DNA of 64,000 bases, from assembly GCA_000969725.1 (NCBI GenBank), contig JXSR01S047480.1. One strand, 5' to 3'. Each line of letters begins with the position of its first letter. The first letter of the stretch is position 1. Of the stretch, positions 35,186-46,610 are shown in pieces. The notes under the pieces were generated by a model, which had not been told where the DNA came from, ran no database searches, and saw only the letters and a list, made by a program, of their open reading frames with translations. Made by a program: the position numbers and the translations under genes. The stretch comes from Ophiothrix spiculata (taxonomy: Eukaryota > Echinodermata > Ophiuroidea > Amphilepidida > Ophiotrichidae).

Positions 35186-35689
35186 AGGGGCATTGAACAA
35201 GTTCAACATTATCCCCAAACTTTTTTCCATTTCCAAACATTTCAATATTTTGGTAGCATTTGATGAACTACTACTAATAATGGCTAAATGCAAAGTTTCA
35301 TAGTCAAATTTGGTCCCAAAATATGTAAGATTTTCTTTTATTAATAATTATCGTTGTCGACAACGATAATTACTGCCCCCAATTGGCGAAATTTTAAAAT
35401 GTCTATATCTGGAAAATATTGCAAAATTGAAATTTCTTTTGATTCATCCTCAATGATGTAAAAAGATTGTTTTACTGGCAGAATTTTGTCTCCTTTTTAG
35501 CATATAGCATCTAAAAACATGTTTTTAAAAATAACCTCATATCCAAGGTACATTTGCTGAACAAAATTCTAGTTTTTTTACTTTTCTAAAGATTTGATAT
35601 AAAATGTTCACAAAATTCAGTACATTACTGTTATTATTTAACATATCAAGTGCAAATCATCTGCAAATAAAATATTGTCCAATGCACCT
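35186..35689. mobile_element. TTAA MITE family 2, complete
   Basis: 504 bp between TTAA at 35,182-35,185 and 35,690-35,693. Ends are AGGGGCATTGAACAA and, inverted, AGGTGCATTGGACAA. It contains a perfect 28-bp palindrome at 35,345-35,372 centred on GTCGAC. No coding capacity. The target and termini suggest piggyBac-type mobilisation. Confidence 0.85.
35345..35372. repeat. Perfect 28-bp palindrome
   Basis: Each 14-base half is 'taattatcgttgtc' followed by its exact complement, with no spacer, inside the TTAA MITE. It could extrude as a cruciform or bind a dimeric protein; its role is unknown. Confidence 0.95.
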
Positions 35690-35693
35690 TTAA

Positions 35694-35946
35694 CCCTAAC
35701 ACTTTGAAGCACCTCTTCGTTTAAAAACTATCTCCTCGGAAATGTTAAGGTCAAAAATCACAGGTTTTCACCTGGATTCGAACCCGGGACCCCTCGCTTC
35801 CCAGTCCAATTATCACTATGTCAAGCTGCTGAGCAGGCGCTGCCATGGCAGCGATTCGGTGATCATAGCTGACTCCGGTCTATGACGTATTTGGACTTTT
35901 CTTGATTTTGTGGAATGGGATTTTGTGAGGTTCGGTGGCGTTAGGG
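35694..35946 (-). mobile_element. TTAA element with CCCTAAC termini and internal tRNA-like sequence
   Basis: 253 bp between TTAA at 35,690-35,693 (shared with the previous element) and 35,947-35,950. Ends are CCCTAACAC and, inverted, CCCTAACGC. On the minus strand it carries 'gcttgacatagtgataa' (A-box-like) and 'gggttcgaatccagg' (B box GGTTCGAATCC). A near-palindrome 'tcgctgccatggcagcg' lies upstream. Relatives are at 7,773-7,975 and 59,355-59,580. So it combines DNA-transposon ends with a SINE-like head. Confidence 0.75.
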
Positions 35947-35950
35947 TTAA

Positions 35951-38900
35951 CTTATACAAGACATTGGCCAATGTTTTATGTGATATATCAGGAGTATGTT
36001 TCTAGAAAAAATAAGAAGCCTACATAATGTTGAAATATCATTTATTCGTTTTTCTCATCAGGGGAAAATTGGGATTGAGAGAATTTGACGGAAAATTACT
36101 TGTATAAAGATTTTTTACTTTTGCGTGTTTTCTCTCAATCATATTTAAAAATGTAACATTCCACTATTTGTTTTAATGATATATAATTTGGGTATGAAAG
36201 AATCTTGTGTATCCTTAAAGCAAAGCATAGGGCCTCTAACAAGACAAGTGAAATTTATAATGTTTAAATGTACTTTTTGCAACACCCGCGCAATAAGGAT
36301 TAAAATGGCATGTAAATGAACTTCAACAACCGCAAGTTATGGTCCGTCACGGGTTGTCATAGAGTGAATGGTAAAAGATAAATGTATTCAAAGATCAACA
36401 AGTCTTAATTCAATGCTCTTCTGATGACAGTATTTAGAAAATGTGACCTGCTCCCACGAAACTCGGACAAAGTCAGGAAAATCATTTGTCTGATTTGCCC
36501 ATATTAAAAATGCTGAAAGTACAAGCTTTAAAATGATGTATCACTTATCAACATTGCTCAACCTTTTCCCACTGAAAAAACAATATTTCCCTTGAAAATT
36601 CTTATGTTTTCTATTGATTTGTGGCGTATTCATTAGGCTGTAACTCCATAGGTACTCTGGCGACTTAATCACAAATGTAGATTTTTTTATTTGTACGATC
36701 AATTCTTTGAAATGAAATTTTACTGGTGTTTTGAACAAAGCATAAATATTGTGGCCTTTGTGCCCTTTTTCACCTGTAGTGCAAAATAAAGTTTGCTGTG
36801 TTTAAGCTTGTTATAGGTATACGGTTATGTATAATACAAAAATCACAAAAAACAGCATAATATGTCCTCAAAGTATGATTTTTTTTGTAGGCCTCCGAGC
36901 TATAAGAAAAGTGTAACATTCATGTATGTAATATAATACCACAATCATGAAAATAGAGCATATTTCAAAATTATTCAATAAATGAAAATTGGGAACATTA
37001 CGTTTTTATTATCCTAGTCGATGTAATGTCAGACAATAAAGAATTTAAGCGACAGACATCACTCATGAAATGTGAAATAAGAACACGCTGGATTTGTGTC
37101 CGATTACTAGGTACTTTGAAGCTTAAATTACATGATTTTATGGAAAGGATAAGACCAAGTATATTTGAAACATATCTATAATGTGCACCATTTTATACAT
37201 CATTTTAAATTTAAATCTTCTTTTCACTCAATGTCATTAGCAACTTGAATTATTGTAAATATTACTTGCTATCAGAGATATGTAAATATCTTTATCATGA
37301 TTTGGCCTAGAACTATTTAACATGATATTGTCTTTGAGTATGAAATGTACTTAAAACAGATCTGAACACGTAAGTGCCTTCATTGTTGTTAAATTAGCTA
37401 TTTATTTATATTTTTTATGAATTGTTCTATTTTTATGGAGATTTAAAAGCTTGTGACTACTAAGTGCATACATTACTTTTCACTCTTTTTGTGTGCTGTA
37501 CAAAACATGTTTCCTGAACTTCCCCTTTAAAGTTTGGTCAAAGACGGATCATGTTAACACAGACCCAGGAAAAGTAAAAACAAACCAAATAAATAAATAA
37601 CAATACAAAATGCATCCACATTTTTTTATTTTTATTTTTTTCTTTTTCATTGTCATCAACCCTTTGTCATATTGTAGCATAAATGTTGCTTACAACTTTC
37701 TTGGCGAAAGCGCCAGATTGTTAGAAAACAGATTCGGTATACGTTGCATATGATAATACAGACTACTTAATTTACCCTATACAGCGTGACCTCTTCCGCT
37801 TTCTTGCACCGATTTAATTATTTACGAAAGGAAATTGACCAAATTTATAAAACTTGTCAAATGTAACCACAAAATTGAATTTATACACAGGCAAATTTGG
37901 TCACCTTGAAAAATTTACAAACTTTCAAATTTCTGAAAAAACACTATTTACAAAAGAATTTTCTTATATGGTTGTGGTCTGCAAATGAAACTGATTTTTT
38001 TCCTTGATAATTTCTAGAAACATTGAAAAGCCAGATTTATAAGAATTCTCATTCATACTTCCCATGGTTCAATTTTTTTTAAAAAAAAGGTCAAATGAAA
38101 GCTTATCAAATTTGCAAAATTCTCTTGTTGGCTTTAAAATTAAAGTGTTTGAAGAAAGGTTTATAGGTGTTTGAAAAAGCCTTAATTTAGGAACTAAAAA
38201 ATATTTTTTCTTAATTTTTCTTTTTCCTGTATAAAACACAAACACAATTTAGCTATTTTAAATTATCCTTCACCAGTTCTTAAAGTTTGAATGTTTGACA
38301 TGAAAATTCAAAAACTTGTATTTTTTAGGGAATTTTCAAAAAATAAAGATACACAAGAAATTGACCACAAAATGGTTTTCTTTAATTTGAAAATGTTTTG
38401 GTTCAAATTCCCCAAAACGATTCACTTTATAGCTTATTTTCTAACATGAGTAAAGAGCTATTAGAGCTATCTTAAAACAATATATTATATAAAAGTTGGA
38501 GCTGATAGATTATCCAGCCAGCTTGAGAATGGAAGTTTAGCCATTACCAAGTTCCACAGACTGTTTGTCAATGAGGACATTGACTTTGTCAGCCATCTTG
38601 TGTTTTATTGATGCTATATTGATTTCCTATGCCAGACATTATTTACCTCCAGCCTTCTTTCACAGTTTGCAATACATTAACCATGAGTTCACAGTCATTG
38701 GTGTATCAATGAATCATGTTTCATTAAAGGTCTCAGCTTTGGGTGGGAAGAAGAATAACATCATGATAAAATGGGAAACAAACTAGGGTTTCTTTACGAT
38801 CAACCCTTTTGTAGAGAATATAATTTAAGCAACTGAGGGGGTCAAGTAGCATTGGGTTGGTTCATTGTATTAAAATTCCATTGGCACTTATGTATATGAA

Positions 38901-39470
38901 TGAGCAGCAGGATATGCATGTCTGAGACCACCTTTAGACACCACTACTATCATTCTTTTGCCCCCTTGTTGTAGAATGATTCAGTTCTTAAGACTACTAT
39001 CAACTTCATAAGCTCCCAAATTAACTGACTTACACAAAATATTGTTCTTTAGACCCAAATTTCAGTGTTCCACCAAAATACTCTATCATAGCATCTCCTC
39101 TCTTCCCCCACCCCTGGGTTTAAGGTTCAAACCTTTCTTTGTTTCTTCCAACATTGTGCAATCTCATATGAATAAAGATACAATGCACATCACATGTGGA
39201 TTTTGAAGTTAAGAAATTGACCAAAACGGTGTTGGTAATAATCAGAGGTAACTTAAATACCCTACTCTTTACGATACCGGCTGCAAATGCATGTACAGAT
39301 ATGAATCTCCTCACATGGACAGATGGCTTTACGTCCCCTTAAAGGACAAAAATCTCTCATGAAATACTTACCAAACTCTAAATACTTCATGTAAGGGGAA
39401 AAGAAGATCAAATAACTGACCAAATGCTCCCATCAAGTCAGATAAACATCTTAGTAAAGATTCACAAATT
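35951..39470. other. Long AT-rich stretch, nothing recognised
   Basis: 3.5 kb without a supported gene or element. Frames at 36,541 (-), 38,565 (+) and 39,120 (-) have no recognisable features. Poly(T)/poly(A) tracts are frequent (e.g. 37,620-37,645). Confidence 0.5.
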
Positions 39471-39477
39471 TTATTCC

Positions 39478-39570
39478 GGCAAGGCCACCCTTACCAGAAC
39501 TCAAACACAGGCCCAATACGCGCAAGGCAAGATCGCTAACCACTACACTGTGGTGTCTGTTTAATTCATA
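39478..39570 (-). mobile_element. Degenerate tRNA-derived SINE head
   Basis: On the minus strand, 'tgtagtggttagcga' (A box) is followed about 30 bases later by 'gtgtttgagttctgg' (decayed B box), then 'aagggtggccttgccgg'. This is the usual head of a tRNA-derived SINE. No body or tail is recognised, so it is a fragment. Confidence 0.6.
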
Positions 39571-40905
39571 AAAGAAATATAACATCATCTTCCTGCTGAG
39601 AATAGGTGTCTCGCATACATGAAACTCAAAATACTTAAAAGTAGCAAAGACTTTACTGACAAACTTTGGAAACAACTAAATTTTCTTGATTTTGTGACCC
39701 GACTCTCTGTTAGCAGTTAGTCCTTTTTATTTGTTCAGACATGATGTGGATTATACAGGCAGGTTTATTAAGCTTACTCATGTCTTGCCATCTCTACACA
39801 TTCTATGATGTTGTGTTATCAATTCTGGATGTCATTATCCATTTAGTTCAACTTTTTACTCCCTCTTTTATTTTGCACACTTATATTGAATATTTCCAAC
39901 ACACAAAGTTCAGCACTTTATTCAAGTATTGAATATCTCAAAGATGTAGTCTTCATGTGATTTGAACCTCAACTCTTTTCTGTCTAATTAAAAAGATGAA
40001 AATGAAATAAATACCTGCTGAAAACTTCTGGTCATTTGTTTCCAAGTTTGAAAAACTTAACCTTTCATGAAAAAGTTATAATATATTGTATGGCCTTGAC
40101 CATAATTAGAAAATGACACAATTATGAGAATGAGAAGGTCTCCAGCAATTTTTTAGTAAAGAATAGAAGTATCCACCTCTTCTCGATCAAAACAACTAAA
40201 TTATGCAAAAGTTGAAATTGAGGCAATTGTATCAGCATAGGTTAAGGTTAACATGTGAATTTACTTTCAAACTGTACTATTAAATGTAAATTAGCTTTCA
40301 AGACATTTTTTATTACCAAGTATCATCAAGTACTTTAAACCCTACAAAACATTAAAGATTAAAAGACCATCTTTAAAAGCTTTTAAAGATTCACATAAGG
40401 GTTAAAAATCAACCTCAAACTTGCGATAGAGCATCAGACTTTACATTCCTGATGAGCTTTAACAACACCAGAGGCAAAGTAAGCAGGCCATTTTGTTACA
40501 AGTCCGGAAATGATATGAAAGCTTAAGTGTCTCAACAGTGTTAGGTAAAAACCCTCATGACTCGATGATGCTCCAAAGCTATAGTGTTTTATAGATGGTT
40601 CTCTTAAGCTACAGCATTTCCGTATACTGTGTACAAATCATCTAGTTAGATTTTCTCTAGGGGAACAGTTCTTGCATTAATTTCTTAAAATATTGTTTCT
40701 TATTCACAACTTCATTTGATTGAAATGTTATATCATGATAGGTAATTGTGTTAATTTTGATTCTGCATTCTGATCTGTAATTTTTTTTTTGAAAACCAGA
40801 AAGATGCCCATTTCTGTAATACAAGTATCAAAGTTCAAGTGGAAGGCTTGTTTAATTAAGTGTTTCTTCAGAGTTGACTCCTGTGAGGTATTGTAATTTA
40901 AAGTA
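39571..40905. other. Intergenic, nothing recognised
   Basis: AT-rich, no supported feature. Confidence 0.5.
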
Positions 40906-40911
40906 TGACTC

Positions 40912-41062
40912 ATGGTGGATTCAGAGTCTATCGATATGCATCGATCAATACCCTTCGACACGCAGTCTTTAACACGCGCTATTCCTTATGCGTTGTGCGT
41001 GTAAATACTGCGCGTCGATGGGCATCGATCGATGCATATCGTCAAGACTCTGAATAAACCAT
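40912..41062. mobile_element. Foldback element with CpG-rich stem
   Basis: ~151 bp that is almost entirely one inverted repeat. The left side 'attcagagtc.atcgatatgc' plus 'atcgatc' and 'cgacacgcagt' pairs with the right side down to 'gactctgaat' (41,046-41,055). The centre continues with 'acacgcgc' / 'gtgcgtgt'. The GC and CpG content is far above its surroundings. Outer limits are set by 'atggt' / 'accat'; the target duplication is unclear. Confidence 0.75.
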
Positions 41063-42177
41063 TACTGCTCCAAAATCATTTTCTTTGAGGCTAATAGCTA
41101 AAACATATCATTAATTTTAAAAAAATAATTAAAAAAAAGAGACCTCAATTGTGCAAACAAGGGGAAAATGTCTCTTTCAAAATCCAGATACCAAAGCAAA
41201 AGAGAAAAAGGAAAAAGGAAAGGAAAAATAAGGGAGCAAATAATTAGCCAAAAAGGATGCATCATATCAAGCCATATATGCATCGATTTCCAACTCTTCC
41301 TTTTAATGCTGAAAAAGCACATCCCCTCAGACACCTTACTGCATCATCAATTTCAACAAAATGGGGGAAAGAAAAAGCAGAAATGGAGAAAGAAACAAAG
41401 GATGATTTACATAACATTACGTATCAAACTGAGTTATTTATACATCAACTTTCAAGCACTTTCTTTGCATTATGCAAAATAAAACATGATATTGGGACCA
41501 TTCCATCATGCCTGGCTTCCAATGGAATTTTTGCATATACATGTTTTTTTCATGAGAGGTATCAGTAATAAAGCCTATCAAAAATTAAAAACTGGGACGA
41601 GGTATGCTGAATGTGCTGTTTCATTACTAATACCTTTGATGACAACCTTTACAAATAATCCATTTTGAAGCAAGGCATGATGGGAAGGTCCTAATATCTT
41701 CTTTTATGTCAACTAGTGACAGCGCTAATTAGTCTCATAACAAAATATACTGGTGCCATTTCTAATGTAATAGATTTACGAAAATGAAGAAATAAAAAAA
41801 GAAAAGATTTCACATACTCCTCAGATGAAAAATTTGTAATTACAAGATTCCAAATGTTTGTATAATAGTTAGAGCTGATTATAGTTTAAGCATTTCCTGT
41901 CTGCATGGCTGCCTGAATAATGCAATATTTAGTGTTTAAAAGTTGACCTTAAGCAAATGTTGAATATTTCATACATATGTCTGCGATGTTGTAATTAATT
42001 CAATTTTCATAAGTTGTTGCCTAATGTGTTGTATTCTAAAGCTTTACACAATGCATAAGGTACCTAGGGTGTGCTTTATAAGTGTATTTTAGCATAGACA
42101 GCAGAATAGGCAAGTTACATGGAGATATGCATAGAGTACATTATGTTTTTCTATATTTCTATATACAACAAAGTCAG
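41063..42177. other. Intergenic, nothing recognised
   Basis: AT-rich. Overlapping short frames at 41,098-41,668 on both strands are not convincing: biased composition, no shared family, no splice context. Confidence 0.5.
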
Positions 42178-42217
42178 ATATAGTGTCATTAGAGAAATTT
42201 CTTTAATGACACTATAT
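42178..42217. repeat. 40-bp near-perfect palindrome without loop
   Basis: 'atatagtgtcatta' pairs with 'taatgacactatat' and the centre is 'gagaaatttctt'. 19 of 20 positions pair and the remaining one is G-T. TA steps at the ends are compatible with a tiny TA-target MITE, but no empty site is available. Confidence 0.85.
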
Positions 42218-43229
42218 ATATATAATTAACCACATACATTAAAAACATCCATCAGATGCACTATTTATCAAAAATTTACCACTACCACAGAGCATATAAG
42301 ATGTTGATAACATTTGACAAAATACACTTCCACATATACAAAATGAAATATTTAATTTGGTACATGAGGTGGCAACGAGTACAGATTCCTCTCCTCTAAG
42401 CTTACCCCCTTTTTAGTTCCTTAACTTCTTGATTTCAAACTATTCAAAGTAAACCACCCTCCCTGTAGACCAAAAGAGAATATACAAACATTACACCCTT
42501 TCAATGTTAATGCATAAATCTTTTTACCAACAAAATCATTTTCTAGAATATAATGCAGTAGACAACTACCAATTTAATTCAATTACTACCAATTTGATTA
42601 CCCAAAGTACTTGAGATATTCTCATTTGCTGATGATTACACATCATTATACGGATGCATGGAGCTCAAGATTATTCCTCTGAGCAATGCATATTTTTCCT
42701 CTTTCCAAGACATGTTTTCGTCCTTAATATGAAAATATTTATACAGGAAATAACATAATTTTAAAGAGAATTTAGGGAGTGATAAATATTTATACCACTG
42801 GAATGAGGAAACCTTATGTAAATGGTAACTTATTTCTCCATGTTTTTCTTTTTGACAAAAAGTGGTGATAATGACACATTTTTGATACAGAACGGGTGAT
42901 ATGAACATTTTCTATGTTAATTTAACCCTTTGGATGCAATAGAACACCTCAGTGTTTAAATGAACATAAGAGAGAATGTATTTGATTTTCAAAAATATAT
43001 TACAAATATAAGGAGTTTAATAATTTCAAAGTTCTTGCTATGAGTGAGTAGTAAAACATCCCAGTTGTATTGTCTGAAAGTGTAAAGGCAATTGAACAAA
43101 CACTGTTTCCAGGAGCTATGGTCATTTATAGTAACAGTTTTTAACAAATAAAACACACACTAACATTTGTCTACTGATGCTATTTTCTGTCACATGGTGA
43201 CCAAAAAGGGTGGTTAAAGCTACCTTATA

Positions 43230-43640
43230 ACTTCAATACTGATAACAATTTATTTAGTATCATACGGTAGCCAAGGGTCTCTCCTATTGGTTCATAGCAA
43301 AACAATCACAATCAATTGAGGTGTTACGTATTTATGACGTCATAAAGTATGACTAATCTGAAAATTGTAATTTTCTAGAAAAAATGTGAAAAATAAAATT
43401 TTTGCTATAAAAATTTCCAAATATCAGTATTTCATGGATGTTTTTGCTAACACTTTTAACATTTCGTGTAAGTTTTAGCACCAGAGCATTTTCATATTTT
43501 TCAAATGGCAAATTAAAAATATGCATAGTGAAAACAATAAAACCCACCCCACATAAAAACTTTTATGCCTTATCTTCCCCTAGCTGTGGGAGTACCCTCC
43601 AAATAATTTAATCAGAATGACTGCAATGAATTAATTTATA
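43230..43640. mobile_element. Diverged relative of the 55.3-kb TTAA element (copy A)
   Basis: It shares with 55,400-55,760 the blocks 'gttacgta.ttatgacgtcat', 'tgtaagttttag', 'atatttttcaaa.tggc' and 'aatgactgcaa.gaat'. The left terminus may be the TTAACCCTTTGG at ~42,922; no right terminus is visible. It abuts, and supplies the last codons of, the GIY-YIG fragment, so it seems to have landed in that coding sequence. Confidence 0.55.
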
Positions 43641-44233
43641 GTTGCTAAAATGCCCAATCAAATGTTCAAACCAACAGCTTTCAGGATCTAGGATTTTGAT
43701 TTCATTAAATTCAAACTCATATCTACTGGCTCTGTGATGTACATAGACGGCCAATTCTGCTGGTCCTAAATTGGAGCGAGAATGTTGTTGAGGTCTTTTC
43801 CATAGAGGTTGTGAGGTTTCACCAATATACAATTGTTACAATCAATTTTTTTCCGCACACTAAATTCCATATATAGTTCATTTCAGAGTTGTTTTACTTC
43901 GTTCGCGGGGTTTTTCTTTCCGACGCTTGTTGTTAAGGCCTTCTGCGTACTGATGCAGTTATTTACGCACGTATTTGCAGAGCGTGATTTGTTGATTTCG
44001 CTTGTTTACGCTCACGCTGTTAGCGCGCGCGTTATGAGTGGCGTACTTGACACGATTTGAACAGAAAAACAACTTTGAGAGATAGTATACCACACACTTA
44101 AACGGCCTTTTGGTTGTCTATTTCTACTAGGGTGAACCAAAGATTGCCGGATAATGTTTGTTGGTTTGAAATGGGTGGCAAAGTTATATTCCTTGGAAAA
44201 AAACCACCCAGTAGTGGAGGCGTTTGAGTCAAC
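43641..44233 (-). pseudogene. Penelope-like GIY-YIG fragment (copy A)
   Basis: Minus-strand peptides 'MYIGETSQPLWKRPQQHSRS', 'AELAVYVHH', 'EIKILDPESCWFEH' fit the GIY-YIG nuclease (YIGET, R..QH, H, KILD.E..W). Further upstream, at ~44,110-44,233, comes sequence related to the linker 'FKPTNIIRQSLVHP' that is clearer in copy B. A CpG-rich block (43,890-44,060) separates the two parts. It is a broken remnant; the reverse transcriptase is absent. Its subfamily differs from the one at 20.3 kb. Confidence 0.78.
43890..44060. other. CpG-rich block inside the GIY-YIG fragment (copy A)
   Basis: About 170 bp with a dense run of CpG ('ttcgttcgcggggttttt', 'gttagcgcgcgcgttatgag') in an otherwise CpG-poor region. 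It lies between the linker and nuclease parts and is repeated at 48,075-48,240. It may be a small inserted element; no inverted ends were found. Confidence 0.5.
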
Positions 44234-45256
44234 CTGTCACATGCCTGGGACAGAACAACTTGATAAAGACACTTCCTCGCAAGATGATGTCATCTCAAAC
44301 ATCTGATGACGTCAATTCCATCTAGAAACAAGGTCTACATCACAACCCAGCTGAAGGGCGATGGTTTTGCTTGCAACATTTTTTTTTCCAAGTAAGTATG
44401 TCTGGTTGTCTAGATTTAAATAATATCTGAACTTACAGTATGAGACATTATTTTCTGATGTATATACTGTTCCGTATATAGAATTACACATTATACAGGG
44501 TATCACATATGACACGCAGAATAATCTATATCAATATTGGATATCTGATTGATTTAGGTGATTATTTCAATTTTGAATAATCATTTATTTGATACAAAGT
44601 ATTTGAAACTTTGTCAAATAGTTAGAAAATCAAACTGTCTCTTTTAATAAGCATATTTTACAGCATTCCATTACATCATGAGTAAGCATACAAAATTATG
44701 CTAAGCTACAATCTAAGTAACAAAATTTACTGCTGATCACATGAAACTGATACAATTGCAGTATCTTTTTGTAAGCTCTTATTTATCCAATTAATCTTAA
44801 CCGTCTTGTTTCAAAGGTTGAATAAATTTGTTTTAGCGCTACTAGATATAATCAGTCATGTTTAGAAGTACCAAGGAGCTTCGAGCACATAAACAAAATT
44901 GTGTAGACTGATAAGCTTTTTAAAAACCAATTTGATGTTTTCAGCTTGACATATTTTTCATAATATTTTAGTTGTTACATTTGGTAACTTCTTAAAATTC
45001 AAAAACATATAAAATAACACATAATGTCATTTCAATGTTGAAAAACTAAAAGGTTAGAAACTTCAAAGGCTAAAAGTTTCTTCAGGGCTATGATGATATT
45101 CATGCACTTAATTTAAGCTTCAGATTAATATGAACAAAGAATGAAGAAAAAAAACACACCCACAATATCAGCACTCTGATAACAGTTAAAATACATGATA
45201 TTCTAGCTGTTTAACCAATATTTTGTTGGGTAAAAAATGCATAGTAATGAGCCTGT

Positions 45257-46030
45257 ACATGGCTTGAAGTTTCCTGAAACCAGTTCCAGCAGGTTCTTAT
45301 AACAGTTATTAACTGAAATTGATCTTTCCTGAAACCTCTTCAGTGATAACCTAAATTGGAAGTTTCCTAAAACCTTTTCAGCCTGTTTGTAATAATAACC
45401 GTAACCGGAAGATTCCTGAAACGCCTTCAACCTGTCCTTAATAGTAACATTACATGAAGTTTTCAGAAACCTCTTCAGCCTGTTCTTAATAATAACCTAA
45501 TTTGAAATTTCCTGAAACCTATTCAGCCTGTTCAAAATAATAACCTAAATTGGAAGTTTTCTGAAACCTTTCAGCCAACCTGTTCTTCACCATAACTGAA
45601 GTTGAAGTTTCTTGAAACCTCTTCATCCTGTCCTTAATACCTAATTTGAAATTTCCTGTAACTTTTCAGCCAAGCTGTTCCTAACAATAACTGAAGTTGA
45701 AATTTCCTGAAACTTCTTCAGCTTGTGTGTACTTAATGATAAATGAAATTGAAGATTCCTTAAACCTCTTCAGCCTGTTTTCCTGAAACCTCTTCAGCCT
45801 GTCTTTAATAATAATAGCATAAATTGAAGTTTCCTGAGACCTTTCAGCCCAGCTGTTCTTAACAATAACTGAAGTGCACATTTCCTGAAACCTTTTCAGC
45901 TTGTCTGTTCTTAATGATAAATGAAATTCACGTTTCCTGAAACCTCTTCAACCTATTCTAAATAATAATCAAAATTGAAGTTTCCTGAAACCCCTTCATT
46001 CTCATATTAATTATAAATATTGAGGTTTCC
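45257..46030. repeat. Minisatellite, ~48-bp unit (copy A)
   Basis: About 16 degenerate units of the family described at 1-262, preceded by 'gagcctgtacatggcttg'. It matches 49,440-50,212. Confidence 0.9.
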
Positions 46031-46465
46031 AGCAAGGCCCAAAAGTATTTGGGTCAGTAGGTTGATATTTTTTTTCTTTTTTTGAAATAATAAATTGTCA
46101 GTCATACATATTAACCATATATCTCAACACACTTGTATCAAATATGCCCATATGACAAATTGTGTATGCACAAATCACTTCATTTTCATCTGTTTGGGGC
46201 TTTGGAAACGTCAACCTCAGCTATACAAATTCTCTCAGACACACCCAAATTCACAAACAACCTCTTAAATGTCTGTTCAAGGTCCACTGTGGACACCTTG
46301 TTTCAAAGCATTGAAGATCCTTTAACAGTTGTGAACAAAACAGCATACCCATAAGCCGTCATGTTGCTTTTGAATTCTACCAACACGTTCATGCCTAAAT
46401 TTTTATTGCGCAACACAAGTAAACGCCAAATACGAAATATTTTATCATATTTTTATTCAAAACAT

Positions 46466-46560
46466 GCTTTTTAAAAACCAATTTGATGTTTTCAGCTTGA
46501 CATATTTTTCATAATATTTTAGTTGTTACATTTGGTAACTTCTTAAAATTCAAAAACATA
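46466..46560. other. Chimeric 95-bp segment before the gap
   Basis: These 95 bp duplicate 44,917-45,010 ('gctttttaaaaacc' through 'aattcaaaaacata') and interrupt the expected continuation, which is intact in B at 50,648 ('catatacaagatttt'). The switch occurs at the shared 'aaaaca'. This looks like a contig-end mis-join. Confidence 0.85.
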
Positions 46561-46610
46561 NNNNNNNNNNNNNNNNNNNNNNNNNNNNNNNNNNNNNNNN
46601 NNNNNNNNNN
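46561..46610. other. Assembly gap (50 N)
   Basis: A fixed-size N run between repeat copies A and B. Copy B starts at 46,611 at the base equivalent to 42,412. Confidence 0.98.

Larger units (their letters stand above)
42412..46465. repeat. 4.2-kb direct repeat, copy A
   Basis: Nearly identical to 46,611-50,648 (offset 4,182-4,199), with only scattered single-base differences and a few small indels. It includes a Penelope-like fragment and the minisatellite. At 46,466 the similarity jumps: the next 95 bp repeat 44,917-45,010 instead of continuing, and then the sequence ends in N. Near identity plus a chimeric end suggests a haplotype or assembly duplication rather than an old biological one. 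Confidence 0.93.

Noticed and set aside
35770-35870. A tRNA gene on the minus strand
   Set aside because: Same family as above. The T-arm has a mismatch and the unit is bounded by transposon ends.
41098-41668. Cluster of overlapping 60-104-codon frames on both strands
   Set aside because: Low-complexity Lys/Arg or Phe/Leu-rich translations of A/T-rich DNA; no family, no splice signals.
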